Shown: positions 19,134 through 28,247 of the stretch, in pieces | Numbering within the stretch: position 1 is the first letter of the stretch | How the letters are laid out: each line of letters begins with the position of its first letter | DNA from: Prochlorococcus sp. AG-355-K03 | Lineage (GTDB): Bacteria; Cyanobacteriota; Cyanobacteriia; PCC-6307; Cyanobiaceae | Length of the DNA: 64,000 nt | Assembly: GCA_003278685.1 (NCBI GenBank) | Contig: QCDS01000001.1 | Coordinates: 124,001-188,000 of the forward strand | Direction: 5' to 3' | Translations under genes and position numbers: made by a program | Notes under the pieces: model-generated | Told to the model about the DNA's origin: nothing | What the model saw: the letters and a program-made list of their open reading frames with translations, nothing else | The model's database searches: none

Positions 19134-19467
19134 ATTAGAAACTATTGATAGTAACTTTCAAATTATATCTTGTCGCTGGATTTAAAAAATTTTCTTTGAA
19201 ATATAAAAAAAAATTTAAGAAATTTATATAAATTTTGAGTAAATATACTCATAATTCAGTCATAGACTAGAATTTAACAAAATATTCATATAGTAACAAT
19301 CATTAGAACATTTGTTACGTTAATGCATAACGAAAGAATCTTTGCCTTATTATTTTTGAAACGAATATCTAAAGTTCCGAAGGATTCGTTTTCTTGAACA
19401 TTATCATTAAAAATAAGTTCAAGATCCGATCAATCGGCTTTAATGTCAATTATTTTCGAGGTGCTAG
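19134..19467. promoter_or_regulatory. cobJ-psaA divergent intergenic region with palindromes and a structured psaA leader
   Basis: A 334-base gap without a gene. Upstream part: a palindrome TGAGTA-AATA-TACTCA (19236-19251), inverted arms GTAACAA (19293-19299) and TTGTTAC (19312-19318), and CGTTA/TAACG (19318-19332). Downstream part: three successive stem-loops, AAACGAAT/ATTCGTTT (19359-19391), TCTTGAAC/GTTCAAGA (19392-19424) and CCGA/TCGG (19426-19437). GAGGTG (19458-19463) then forms a good ribosome-binding site before the psaA ATG. RpaB-type light control is known for psaAB in cyanobacteria, but I could not match a full HLR1 site. Confidence 0.5.
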
Positions 19468-21771
19468 ATGACCATCAGCCCACCAGAAAGTGGAGAAAAA
19501 AACAAAAAAGTTTTGGAAGCTCCTGTCAAGGCCGATCCAAGACCTATTGATTTTGCCAAATTAGATAAGCCAGGTTTCTGGTCAAGTAAATTATCTAAAG
19601 GTCCAAAAACTACAACTTGGATCTGGAATTTGCATGCTGATGCACATGATTTCGATGTGCATACAGGCGATGCTGAAGAAGCAACAAGAAAAATCTTTTC
19701 AGCTCATTTTGGACATCTTGCAGTCATTTTTATATGGATGAGTGCTGCTTTTTTCCATGGTGCAAGATTTTCTAATTACTCAGGTTGGTTAGCTGATCCA
19801 ACTCATGTTAAACCCGGAGCTCAGCAGGTATGGGCAATCGTTGGTCAAGAAATGCTTAACGCTGACCTTGGTGCTAACTACAACGGTATTCAAATTAGTT
19901 CAGGAATATTTCACATGTGGCGAGCATGGGGAATCACTAACGAGAGTGAACTTATGGCTTTGGCAATAGGTGCTGTTGTAATGGCTGCACTTATGCTTCA
20001 TGCTGGAATTTTTCATTATCACAAAGCAGCTCCAAAAATGGAGTGGTTTCAAGATATTGAGTCTATGCTTAACCACCACATAGCTGGTTTAGTAGGTTTA
20101 GGATCTTTAGCATGGGCTGGCCATTGTATTCATATCGGAGCTCCTACTGCAGCTCTCTTAGATGCAATTGATGCAGGCTCTCCCTTAGTTATTAATGGAA
20201 AAGAAATAGCAACTATTGCAGATATGCCTATGCCGCATCAGCTCTGCGATCCACAAATTATCGGTCAGATTTTTCCAGGATTAGCAAGTGGTACAGGTAA
20301 TTTCTTTAGTTTAAATTGGTTAGCTTTCTCAGACTTCCTTACTTTCAAGGGTGGATTAAACCCTGTGACAGGAAGCTTGTGGATGACTGATGTTTCACAT
20401 CATCATTTAGCTTTTGGTGTAATAGCAATAATCGGTGGTCATATGTACAGAACCAACTACGGTATTGGTCATAGCATGAAAGAAATATTAGATTCACAAC
20501 AAGGAGACCCAATATTATTCCCTGCGCCTAAAGGTCATCAAGGTCTTTTTGAGTTCATGGCAGAGAGTAGACATGCGCAGCTTTCGGTAAACCTAGCGAT
20601 GCTTGGATCAATAAGCATACTTGTATCTCATCACATGTATGCGATGCCTCCATATCCTTATATAGCTACTGACTACATGACAGTACTTGGATTATTTACC
20701 CATCACATGTGGATAGGTGGATTGTTCATAGTAGGAGCAGGTGCGCATGCTGGAATTGCAATGGTTAGAGATTACGATCCAGCAAAACATATTGACAATG
20801 TATTAGACAGAATTCTTAAGGCAAGAGATGCTTTAATCAGTCACTTGAACTGGGTATGTATGTGGTTAGGATTCCATAGTTTTGGACTCTATATTCACAA
20901 CGATACTATGAGAGCTTTGGGTAGACCTCAAGATATGTTTAGTGATTCTGCAATCCAACTTCAGCCAATTTTTGCTCAATGGGTGCAGAGTATTCAAGCA
21001 TCTGCTGTTGGAACTTCCCTTTTAGCGGGTACTGCAGAAGCTTTACCTCACAAAGCTTTAAGTGAAGTTTTTAATGGAAGTTTAGTAGAAGTTGGTGGGA
21101 AGGTAGCTATAGCGCCAATTCCATTAGGGACTGCTGATTTAATGATTCATCATATTCATGCTTTCCAAATACATGTAACTGTTTTGATACTTCTCAAAGG
21201 AGTACTTTATGCAAGAAGTTCAAGGTTGATTCCTGATAAAGCTTCTTTAGGATTTAGATTTCCTTGTGATGGTCCTGGAAGAGGTGGTACATGTCAAGTT
21301 TCTTCATGGGATCACGTTTTCTTGGCTCTCTTCTGGATGTATAACTGTTTATCTATAGTTATTTTCCACTTCTCTTGGAAAATGCAGAGTGATGTTTGGG
21401 GACTCACTGGTGGTAATTTCGCACAAAGTTCAATTACTATCAATGGTTGGTTAAGAGATTTCCTCTGGGCTCAAGCTTCTCAAGTATTAACAAGCTATGG
21501 TCAATCAATAAGCATGTACGGTTTGATGTTCTTAGGAGCTCACTTTATATGGGCGTTCAGTTTAATGTTCCTCTTCAGCGGAAGAGGATATTGGCAAGAA
21601 TTGTTCGAGTCAATTGTTTGGGCGCATAATAAACTAAAGGTTGCACCAACCATTCAACCTCGAGCTCTATCTATTACTCAGGGACGTGCAGTAGGTGTTA
21701 CACACTTCCTTGTAGGTGGTATTGCTACCACATGGGCCTTCTTCCATGCTCGCCTTTTCGGGCTGGGCTAA
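19468..21771 (+). CDS. psaA: Photosystem I P700 apoprotein A1
   Basis: PsaA is one half of the photosystem I reaction-centre heterodimer in the thylakoid membrane; it binds P700, antenna chlorophylls and the iron-sulfur centre F_X. The 767-residue protein has many membrane helices rich in histidine ligands and the F_X motif [12 protein letters not shown] with cysteines at 600 and 609. The ATG at 19468 has a GAGGTG site 4 to 9 bases upstream. psaB follows after 27 bases, so they form one operon, and a strong terminator lies past psaB. Confidence 0.99.
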   Translation: MTISPPESGEKNKKVLEAPVKADPRPIDFAKLDKPGFWSSKLSKGPKTTTWIWNLHADAHDFDVHTGDAEEATRKIFSAHFGHLAVIFIWMSAAFFHGARFSNYSGWLADPTHVKPGAQQVWAIVGQEMLNADLGANYNGIQISSGIFHMWRAWGITNESELMALAIGAVVMAALMLHAGIFHYHKAAPKMEWFQDIESMLNHHIAGLVGLGSLAWAGHCIHIGAPTAALLDAIDAGSPLVINGKEIATIADMPMPHQLCDPQIIGQIFPGLASGTGNFFSLNWLAFSDFLTFKGGLNPVTGSLWMTDVSHHHLAFGVIAIIGGHMYRTNYGIGHSMKEILDSQQGDPILFPAPKGHQGLFEFMAESRHAQLSVNLAMLGSISILVSHHMYAMPPYPYIATDYMTVLGLFTHHMWIGGLFIVGAGAHAGIAMVRDYDPAKHIDNVLDRILKARDALISHLNWVCMWLGFHSFGLYIHNDTMRALGRPQDMFSDSAIQLQPIFAQWVQSIQASAVGTSLLAGTAEALPHKALSEVFNGSLVEVGGKVAIAPIPLGTADLMIHHIHAFQIHVTVLILLKGVLYARSSRLIPDKASLGFRFPCDGPGRGGTCQVSSWDHVFLALFWMYNCLSIVIFHFSWKMQSDVWGLTGGNFAQSSITINGWLRDFLWAQASQVLTSYGQSISMYGLMFLGAHFIWAFSLMFLFSGRGYWQELFESIVWAHNKLKVAPTIQPRALSITQGRAVGVTHFLVGGIATTWAFFHARLFGLG

Positions 21772-21798
21772 TAACCTGAACTTCACCTTTTTAATTCA

Positions 21799-24027
21799 AT
21801 GGCAACAAAATTTCCATCATTTAACCAGGGTCTAGCTCAGGACCCCACAACCCGACGAATATGGTACGGAATAGCTACCGCTCATGACTTTGAAAGTCAT
21901 GATGGTATGACTGAAGAAAAACTTTATCAGAAGCTATTCTCTACACATTTTGGACATCTAGCAATAATCGCTCTCTGGGTAGCTGGTAACTTATTTCATA
22001 TTGCTTGGCAGGGTAACTTTGAGCAATTTGTACTTGATCCAACTCATGTCCGTCCTATCGCTCATGCTATTTGGGACCCTCATTTTGGATCTGGTATCAC
22101 AGAAGCAATGACACAAGCTGGGGCAAGTGGTCCAGTAAACATTGCTTATTCAGGTCTCTACCATTGGTGGTACACAATTGGAATGAGAACTAACGAGCAA
22201 CTCTTCCAAGCATCAATATTTATGAGTATTCTTGCTTGTTGGACTTTATTTGCAGGTTGGTTACACTTACAACCCAAATTCAGACCTTCTCTGGCCTGGT
22301 TTAAAAACGCAGAGTCAAGATTAAATCATCACTTAGCTGTTTTATTTGGTTTTAGTAGTATTGCTTGGACAGGTCATTTAGTTCATGTTGCAATCCCTGA
22401 ATCAAGAGGACAGCATGTTGGCTGGGATAACTGGTTAACAGTACTTCCACATCCTGCAGGATTAGCTCCTTTCTTTACTTTAAACTGGGGAGCATATGCA
22501 CAAAATCCTGATTCTTTAGATCAAGTATTTGGAACGGCTGAAGGAGCTGGAACAGCAATCTTTACTTTCTTAGGAGGTCTTCATCCTCAAAGTGAAGCAT
22601 TATGGCTTACTGATATTGCTCATCACCATATTGCAATTGGAACAGTTTTTGTAATTGCTGGCCATATGTATAGAAATACTTTTGGCATAGGACATAGTCT
22701 CAAAGAAATTACAGAAGCTCATAATACTAGACACCCAAATGATCCTCATAAAGGTAGTTTCGGAATTAATCACGATGGTATATATGAAACTGTAAATAAC
22801 TCATTACATTTCCAACTTGGACTAGCATTAGCATCACTTGGAGTAGCAACTTCTCTTGTGGCGCAACATATGGGAGCACTTCCTTCTTATGCTTTTATCG
22901 CTAGGGACTACACTACACAATCTGCTTTATATAGTCATCATCAGTACATAGCAATGTTCTTGATGGTTGGTGCTTTTGCACATGGAGCTATTTTCTTTGT
23001 GAGAGATTATGATCCTGAATTAAATAAAGATAACGTATTAGCAAGAGTTCTTGGAACAAAGGAAGCATTAATAAGCCACCTTAGTTGGGTAACAATGTTA
23101 CTTGGATTCCATACTTTAGGAATTTATGTCCATAACGATGTTGTTGTAGCTTTTGGTAATCCTGAAAAGCAAATTCTAATTGAGCCAGTATTTGCTCAAT
23201 TTGTTCAAGCAGCACAAGGTAAGATGATGTACGGCTTCAATGCTCTACTATCTGATCCTACAAGTTCAGCAAGTCTTGCTGCTAATTCATTACCAGGTAA
23301 TCATTACTGGATGGATCTTATCAATAGACAAGATGCATTAAGTGCATTCTTACCTATAGGTCCTGCAGATTTCTTAGTTCATCATGCTATCGCTTTAGGT
23401 CTTCATACAACTGCTTTAATCCTTATCAAAGGTGCACTTGATGCTAGAGGAACTAAATTAATTCCTGATAAGAAAGATTTAGGTTATGCATTCCCTTGTG
23501 ATGGACCTGGTCGTGGAGGTACTTGTGATAGCTCATCATGGGATGCTATGTACTTAGCGATGTTCTGGGCATTAAATTTAATAGCATGGGTAACTTTCTA
23601 CTGGCATTGGAAACACTTAGCAATATGGCAGGGTAATGTAGCACAATTTAATGAATCAGGAACTTATCTAATGGGTTGGTTCAGAGATTATCTCTGGTTA
23701 AACTCTGCTCAACTTATTAACGGATATAATCCATTTGGAGTAAACTCATTATCTCCTTGGGCTTGGATGTTCCTATTCGGTCACTTAGTTTGGGCTACAG
23801 GTTTCATGTTCCTAATATCATGGCGTGGTTACTGGCAAGAATTAATTGAAACATTAGTTTGGGCACATCAGCGTACTCCAATTGCTAACCTTGTTGGCTG
23901 GAGAGATAAGCCAGTAGCGCTTTCAATCGTTCAAGCTAGATTAGTTGGATTAGCACATTTCACCATTGGTAATATTCTTACATTCGGTGCATTTGTGATT
24001 GCATCAACTTCTGGTAAGTTTGGCTAA
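21799..24027 (+). CDS. psaB: Photosystem I P700 apoprotein A2
   Basis: PsaB is the partner of PsaA in the photosystem I core. The 742-residue protein begins [20 protein letters not shown] and has the F_X motif [12 protein letters not shown] with cysteines at 567 and 576, completing the four F_X ligands with PsaA. Its length and helix pattern are standard. It ends the psaAB operon; an intrinsic terminator starts 20 bases after the stop. Confidence 0.99.
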   Translation: MATKFPSFNQGLAQDPTTRRIWYGIATAHDFESHDGMTEEKLYQKLFSTHFGHLAIIALWVAGNLFHIAWQGNFEQFVLDPTHVRPIAHAIWDPHFGSGITEAMTQAGASGPVNIAYSGLYHWWYTIGMRTNEQLFQASIFMSILACWTLFAGWLHLQPKFRPSLAWFKNAESRLNHHLAVLFGFSSIAWTGHLVHVAIPESRGQHVGWDNWLTVLPHPAGLAPFFTLNWGAYAQNPDSLDQVFGTAEGAGTAIFTFLGGLHPQSEALWLTDIAHHHIAIGTVFVIAGHMYRNTFGIGHSLKEITEAHNTRHPNDPHKGSFGINHDGIYETVNNSLHFQLGLALASLGVATSLVAQHMGALPSYAFIARDYTTQSALYSHHQYIAMFLMVGAFAHGAIFFVRDYDPELNKDNVLARVLGTKEALISHLSWVTMLLGFHTLGIYVHNDVVVAFGNPEKQILIEPVFAQFVQAAQGKMMYGFNALLSDPTSSASLAANSLPGNHYWMDLINRQDALSAFLPIGPADFLVHHAIALGLHTTALILIKGALDARGTKLIPDKKDLGYAFPCDGPGRGGTCDSSSWDAMYLAMFWALNLIAWVTFYWHWKHLAIWQGNVAQFNESGTYLMGWFRDYLWLNSAQLINGYNPFGVNSLSPWAWMFLFGHLVWATGFMFLISWRGYWQELIETLVWAHQRTPIANLVGWRDKPVALSIVQARLVGLAHFTIGNILTFGAFVIASTSGKFG

Positions 24028-24046
24028 ATTTTACTTTAAATAATTC

Positions 24047-24076
24047 AAATCACCACAGATGTGGTGATTTTTTTTT
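24047..24076 (+). terminator. Intrinsic terminator of psaAB
   Basis: A perfect 10-base stem, AAATCACCAC (24047-24056) with GTGGTGATTT (24061-24070), a 4-base loop AGAT and a T tract up to 24076. It is the strongest intrinsic terminator I saw in the window, fitting a highly expressed photosystem operon. Confidence 0.9.
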
Positions 24077-24131
24077 GTTTAATTTTAATGTAGTAAATTA
24101 AGTTAAAATTATATAAATATATCAAATATAA

Positions 24132-25094
24132 ATGTCAGATATAAAACAATTAATTTCTATTGTCATTCCTGTTTTCAATGAAAGTGAGAGTATTGGTTTT
24201 TTATTGGATGAAGTTATAAATGTAATGTCATTACATAAATTTAATTTTGAATTGATTGTTGTAAATGATGGTTCTAGAGACAATACTCAACAAGTATTAA
24301 AACAATTAACTCTTAAAATTAAAGAATTGTCAGTGATTTCCCTTCGCAAAAATTATGGGCAAACTGCAGCAATGTCAGCTGGCTTTGATAACTCTAAAGG
24401 CGATATTGTCATTACTTTGGATGGTGATTTACAGAATGATCCAAATGATATTCCGATATTAATTTCGGAAATTAATAATGGCTACGATTTGATTTGTGGA
24501 TGGAGGTTTGATAGAAAAGATAAATTAATTAATAGAAAGATACCATCAAAAATAGCGAATAAATTAATAGCTTGCGTAACAGGTTTGAAGTTGCATGACT
24601 ATGGATGTTCATTAAAAGCTTTTAAGAAAGAGATAATAGATGATATTAAATTGTATGGAGAACTTCACAGGTTTTTGCCCGTCTTAGCAAATATTGAAGG
24701 TGCAAGAATCAAAGAAATTAAAGTCAATCACAGAAGCAGGCAATATGGATCTAGCAAATATGGAATAGATAGAACTTTTAGAGTTTTAATGGATTTACTA
24801 ACTGTTTGGTTTATGACTAAATTTTTAACAAGACCGATGTATGGATTTGGTTTTGTTGGAATCATAAGTATTTTGATTAGCCTTGCAATGAGTTCCTATT
24901 TGATAGTTTTAAAAATAATGGGTGATGATATTGGAAATCGTCCGTTGTTAATGTTTGCATTAATATTGGGAATTGCTGGGGTTCAATTATTTAGCTTTGG
25001 ATTATTGAGCGAACTTTTAATTAGAACATATCATGAAAGTCAAAGTCGTCCAATTTATAGAATAAGGTCAATAAGTAGTGCCAATCAAAATTAA
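24132..25094 (+). CDS. Family 2 glycosyltransferase with C-terminal membrane helices (polyprenyl-phosphate sugar transferase type)
   Basis: A 320-residue GT-A glycosyltransferase. The catalytic domain starts at ISIVIPVFNESES, has VVNDGSRDNT around residues 43-52 and the metal-binding DGD at 97-99 (ITLDGDLQNDP). Two hydrophobic segments, at about 235-255 and 265-290, anchor it in the membrane, as in GtrB/DPM1-like enzymes that put a sugar on a polyprenyl phosphate. The sugar and the acceptor system are unknown. It stands alone between psaB and a convergent small gene, whose stop lies four bases away. Confidence 0.85.
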   Translation: MSDIKQLISIVIPVFNESESIGFLLDEVINVMSLHKFNFELIVVNDGSRDNTQQVLKQLTLKIKELSVISLRKNYGQTAAMSAGFDNSKGDIVITLDGDLQNDPNDIPILISEINNGYDLICGWRFDRKDKLINRKIPSKIANKLIACVTGLKLHDYGCSLKAFKKEIIDDIKLYGELHRFLPVLANIEGARIKEIKVNHRSRQYGSSKYGIDRTFRVLMDLLTVWFMTKFLTRPMYGFGFVGIISILISLAMSSYLIVLKIMGDDIGNRPLLMFALILGIAGVQLFSFGLLSELLIRTYHESQSRPIYRIRSISSANQN

Positions 25095-25098
25095 AATT

Positions 25099-25479
25099 TT
25101 ACTTGAATTTTCTTATTAATAAAGCCGAAATTTCAACGACTTCAGGAGAAATATCTCTTAAGCCTTTTCGCAAAATTGGTACTGTTGATTTATCAGCCAA
25201 TTCTTCCGCTATTTTTAATGCCTTTAATTTATTTTCTGTATTACCCTGAAAAAGACTAAACATTTTTTTTCTTTGAGAACTTTTATAAAATGCTGAGTAC
25301 TTTTTTTCTTCGTGAATATATAAAAAACTATTTTTATTAGATGAAAATTTATTAATTTTTTTAAATTTAGCAGAATATATATTACTTTTATTTATTAACT
25401 TTTTAATACTTCTTTTTTTAAAAACTATAAGTAATATTCCTATAAAAATAATAAGTACAATTACGAAGAAATTTAACAT
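25099..25479 (-). CDS. Small membrane-anchored protein of unknown function
   Basis: I do not recognise this 126-residue protein. It has one N-terminal membrane helix (about residues 3-21), then a Lys/Ser/Asn-rich stretch. The C-terminal 40 residues (KALKIAEELADKSTVPILRKGLRDISPEVVEISALLIRKF) resemble a single HEAT-like helical repeat. It converges with the glycosyltransferase upstream and diverges from psaI. The gene is probably real because its composition differs from a shadow frame and it fills the gap exactly, but its function cannot be assigned. Confidence 0.65.
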   Translation of the reverse strand: MLNFFVIVLIIFIGILLIVFKKRSIKKLINKSNIYSAKFKKINKFSSNKNSFLYIHEEKKYSAFYKSSQRKKMFSLFQGNTENKLKALKIAEELADKSTVPILRKGLRDISPEVVEISALLIRKFK

Positions 25480-25571
25480 GTAAAAAGTTAATAATTTTTA
25501 TATCATCCAGTAATAAAATTAACACTATTTCGCAGATAAATACTAAAGTGTTTAAAGATGTTTAAAGAACT

Positions 25572-25685
25572 ATGCCATCTGATTTACCAAGTCTCTTACC
25601 CTCAATTTTTGTTCCATTAATTGGTATAGCAATGCCTGCTGTTTTTATCGTATTGATTGGAAGATTTATAACAGCAACTGAATAA
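25572..25685 (+). CDS. psaI: Photosystem I reaction centre subunit VIII
   Basis: PsaI is a one-helix subunit next to PsaL in photosystem I. The 37-residue product begins MPSDLPSLLPSIFVPLIG, has a single membrane helix (about 11-30) and ends RFITATE. It lies 27 bases before psaL, and the two are likely co-transcribed, matching their contact in the complex. Confidence 0.93.
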   Translation: MPSDLPSLLPSIFVPLIGIAMPAVFIVLIGRFITATE

Positions 25686-25712
25686 ATTACTAAACACTTA
25701 ATTATTAAAAAA

Positions 25713-26312
25713 ATGAGCGACTTTCAAAAATCATTCTCAGAATCAACAAGTTCAATTAAGTTTGATGAGAAATACATAGATAACTCTGTACAACCAAATG
25801 ATATTGGTGTTGCAGAACAATGGGCAGTAAAAACAGTTGCTGATCCATGTGTTGGTAATTTAGCTACTCCTGTAAATAGTGGTTATTTTACGAAAGCCTT
25901 TATAAATAATCTGCCTTTTTATAGAGAAGGTATTTCTCCTAATTTTAGAGGTTTAGAAACTGGAGCAGCATTTGGATATCTTCTATACGGTCCTTTCACT
26001 ATGACTGGCCCATTAAGAAATTCTGAATTTGCTCTGACAGCTGGACTTCTTGCTGCTATTGGGGCTGTTCATATTTTGACAGCACTTTTAGTTTTATATA
26101 ATGCACCAGGTAAAGCCCCTAATGTTCAACCTCCAGATGCGACTGTAAATAACCCACCAAAAGATTTATTTACAAGAGCAGGTTGGGCTGATTTTACAAG
26201 TGGATTTTGGTTAGGAGGCTGTGGTGGAGCTGTTTTTGCTTGGCTACTCGTTGGGACATTACACTTAGATACCATAATGCCAATTATTAAAAATATTTGG
26301 ACTGCTGGTTAA
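25713..26312 (+). CDS. psaL: Photosystem I reaction centre subunit XI
   Basis: PsaL holds the photosystem I trimer (or tetramer) together. The 199-residue protein has the PsaL core, including [38 protein letters not shown] and three hydrophobic segments. A roughly 30-residue N-terminal extension is typical of marine picocyanobacteria. It follows psaI; a short GC-rich inverted repeat lies in the convergent gap after it. Confidence 0.97.
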   Translation: MSDFQKSFSESTSSIKFDEKYIDNSVQPNDIGVAEQWAVKTVADPCVGNLATPVNSGYFTKAFINNLPFYREGISPNFRGLETGAAFGYLLYGPFTMTGPLRNSEFALTAGLLAAIGAVHILTALLVLYNAPGKAPNVQPPDATVNNPPKDLFTRAGWADFTSGFWLGGCGGAVFAWLLVGTLHLDTIMPIIKNIWTAG

Positions 26313-26347
26313 TACCTAGATATAAAGAATAATCAATATTTTTAATT

Positions 26348-26360
26348 GAGCTGTCAGCTC
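26348..26360. repeat. Short GC-rich inverted repeat between psaL and the NlpC/P60 gene
   Basis: GAGCT (26348-26352) and AGCTC (26356-26360) around a 3-base loop, in the 54-base gap between convergent genes. Neither strand has a proper T tract after it, so if it ends transcription it does so weakly. It may be a shared 3' stabilising hairpin. Confidence 0.3.
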
Positions 26361-26366
26361 TACTTA

Positions 26367-27125
26367 CTAACGTATTGTTCTATCCCACCTGTAATTTTTT
26401 ACTATTCTTCCTGCCGATATTAGTTTGGATTTATAATGCAATGAGATTTTATCATTAGGACATTTTAGGGTATCTAATCCTATTCCATTTCTCCCAAACT
26501 CTTTACCTGAACTATGGTAATACAACCCATCACCTTTGTAGATTCCTACATGTTCACATCTTTTTTTATTTCCAAAAAATAAAAGATCGCCTGGTTGAAG
26601 AGCTGTATAAGATTCTTTGAAGTAAAAAAGGTGTTTGCAAAAACTCTTTATTTGATAAGAGTCTCGAGGGATATAAATATGATGTTTGAAAAAAGCCGTC
26701 TGAATTAAACCGGAACAATCAAAGTTTGGTCCTAAAGTGCCTCCCCAAAGGTATTTATTTTTTTTTTCAGCTTGATCCTTGATCCAGTTTAAAATTAAGG
26801 GAACTTTAACCTTGATAAAGGAGTATTCATTTTTAAAATTCATATTTTTTCCTACTTCGTATTTTTCAATAATCAATCCATCCAAATTTATCCAACAAAT
26901 GTAACCATCTTCATATAGTTGAACTAGAATCCTTGAAAAATTTTGGTTATGTTGATAAATATTTGGATAAAGTAGCCTAAAAATTCTATTTTTAAAAATT
27001 TCAGTCACTAATTTATTTTCTGTTTGATTTTGATATCCAGAAATATTAACTTTTAATTTCCACCAAATAGTTTTTGAAAAATTAGTTTGTTTAAATAGTG
27101 AGATAGGATTTTTATAATTTTCCAT
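26367..27125 (-). CDS. NlpC/P60-family cell-wall endopeptidase
   Basis: A 252-residue protein whose C-terminal half (about 110-240) is an NlpC/P60 cysteine peptidase. The catalytic cysteine is C137 in NFDCSGLIQTAF, the histidine is H192 in RCEHVGIYKG and a likely third residue is H204. These enzymes cut D-gamma-glutamyl-diaminopimelate bonds in peptidoglycan. The first 100 residues resemble an SH3-like wall-binding region only weakly. No signal peptide is obvious. Its start codon lies three bases from that of the divergent beta-lactamase-like gene. Confidence 0.85.
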   Translation of the reverse strand: MENYKNPISLFKQTNFSKTIWWKLKVNISGYQNQTENKLVTEIFKNRIFRLLYPNIYQHNQNFSRILVQLYEDGYICWINLDGLIIEKYEVGKNMNFKNEYSFIKVKVPLILNWIKDQAEKKNKYLWGGTLGPNFDCSGLIQTAFFKHHIYIPRDSYQIKSFCKHLFYFKESYTALQPGDLLFFGNKKRCEHVGIYKGDGLYYHSSGKEFGRNGIGLDTLKCPNDKISLHYKSKLISAGRIVKNYRWDRTIR

Positions 27126-27128
27126 ACA

Positions 27129-28037
27129 ATGTCCTTTTACTATTTAAGTAAAGAGATGGGTCTAGCCTTAAATGATATTTTAGGGAAAGCATGCTCTAAT
27201 AATAAAGATTTTTCAAGAGAAGATATTGCCATAACTTGGATTAATTATAAAAGTGAAAATAAAAGTGTATTTAAAGGTTTTGGAACTGGCATTAATAATA
27301 AAAAAATGGTTTATCCTGCCAGTATTGTGAAGTTAGTTTATGGCCTTGCTGCATATTATTGGATTAAAAAAGGAAGTTTATTATTAACAGAGGAACTTAT
27401 TGATGCTGTAAGGAAAATGTTGTCTTTCTCAAGTAATAATGCAACAAGCTTCTTAATTGATTTACTTACTGGAACAACAAGTGGACCGTGTATTGAAGGC
27501 GAATTATGGGAAAATTGGAAATACCAAAGAAGTATAATAAACGATTGGCTACATGATTTACATTGGGAGGAATTAAGTGGTATCAATTGCTGTCAGAAGA
27601 CCTGGGATGATGGACCATTTGGTCGTGAAAAAGAATTCTATGGACAAAATAATAAAAATAGAAACGCTATGAATTCTGATTCAGCTGCTAGGATTTTGGA
27701 GGAAATTATGATTCATATTGATTATCAAAAAAATGATTTAAATTTACGAAGTTTTTTAAAAAGGAATTTAAATAAAGTTGTTCTTAAAAACGATTCTCTT
27801 AATCAAATAGATGGTTTTTTGGGTGAAGGATTACCAGAAAGTATTAATCTTTGGAGTAAAGCAGGCTTAATGTCTGAAGTTAGACATGATTCAGCTTGGT
27901 GGATTAATAGTCAATCTCTACAAACTTTATTAGTTGTTTTTTGTAATGGAGAAAAATATTCCAAAGATACTTTTTTCTTACCATTAATAGCTAAAGAAGT
28001 ATATGAATTTAACAAGAGATATACAATCAAATACTAA
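27129..28037 (+). CDS. Class A beta-lactamase-like serine hydrolase
   Basis: A 302-residue protein with the three active-site motifs of penicillin-recognising serine enzymes: SxxK as S65-IV-K68, SxN as S102-N-N104 and a KTG-like KAG at 244-246. The KTG-to-KAG change and the absence of a clear signal peptide make a resistance role doubtful; a carboxypeptidase, esterase or wall-remodelling function is at least as likely. An internal ATG at 27156 is an alternative start that would leave room for a leader beside the divergent NlpC/P60 gene. Its stop overlaps that of the small gene downstream. Confidence 0.8.
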   Translation: MSFYYLSKEMGLALNDILGKACSNNKDFSREDIAITWINYKSENKSVFKGFGTGINNKKMVYPASIVKLVYGLAAYYWIKKGSLLLTEELIDAVRKMLSFSSNNATSFLIDLLTGTTSGPCIEGELWENWKYQRSIINDWLHDLHWEELSGINCCQKTWDDGPFGREKEFYGQNNKNRNAMNSDSAARILEEIMIHIDYQKNDLNLRSFLKRNLNKVVLKNDSLNQIDGFLGEGLPESINLWSKAGLMSEVRHDSAWWINSQSLQTLLVVFCNGEKYSKDTFFLPLIAKEVYEFNKRYTIKY

Positions 28038-28246
28038 AGTAAATCGTCGAAGTAATTTGAATCTCGCTGATCAGTATAGGCTTCATAAGGTAACATCATT
28101 ACCTCTTCAGAATCTAAATCATTCATAATCCATTCTCTATATTCTGCTAACAGACTTTTTCTATCTTCATTATCTAATTCATAAATACGCAATGCTGTAT
28201 CTTTAAAATTTTCTTTTATTAAATTTTCAATTTCTTTCTTCCTCAT
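28034..28246 (-). CDS. Small acidic protein of unknown function, paired with the recombinase-like gene
   Basis: I do not recognise this 70-residue protein. It starts MRKKEIENLIKENF, is mostly helical in appearance, and has an acidic C-terminal half (MNDLDSEEVMML then DQRDSNYFDDLL). It begins one base after the stop of the recombinase-like gene on the same strand, strongly suggesting a two-gene operon and translational coupling. Its stop overlaps that of the convergent beta-lactamase-like gene by four bases. The tight packing supports a real gene; its role is unknown. Confidence 0.65.
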   Translation of the reverse strand: MRKKEIENLIKENFKDTALRIYELDNEDRKSLLAEYREWIMNDLDSEEVMMLPYEAYTDQRDSNYFDDLL

Positions 28247-28247
28247 T

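Noticed and set aside
19293-19332. HLR1 (RpaB) site upstream of psaA
   Set aside because: One GTTACGTT half fits loosely but the second half at the required spacing does not, so I record only palindromes.
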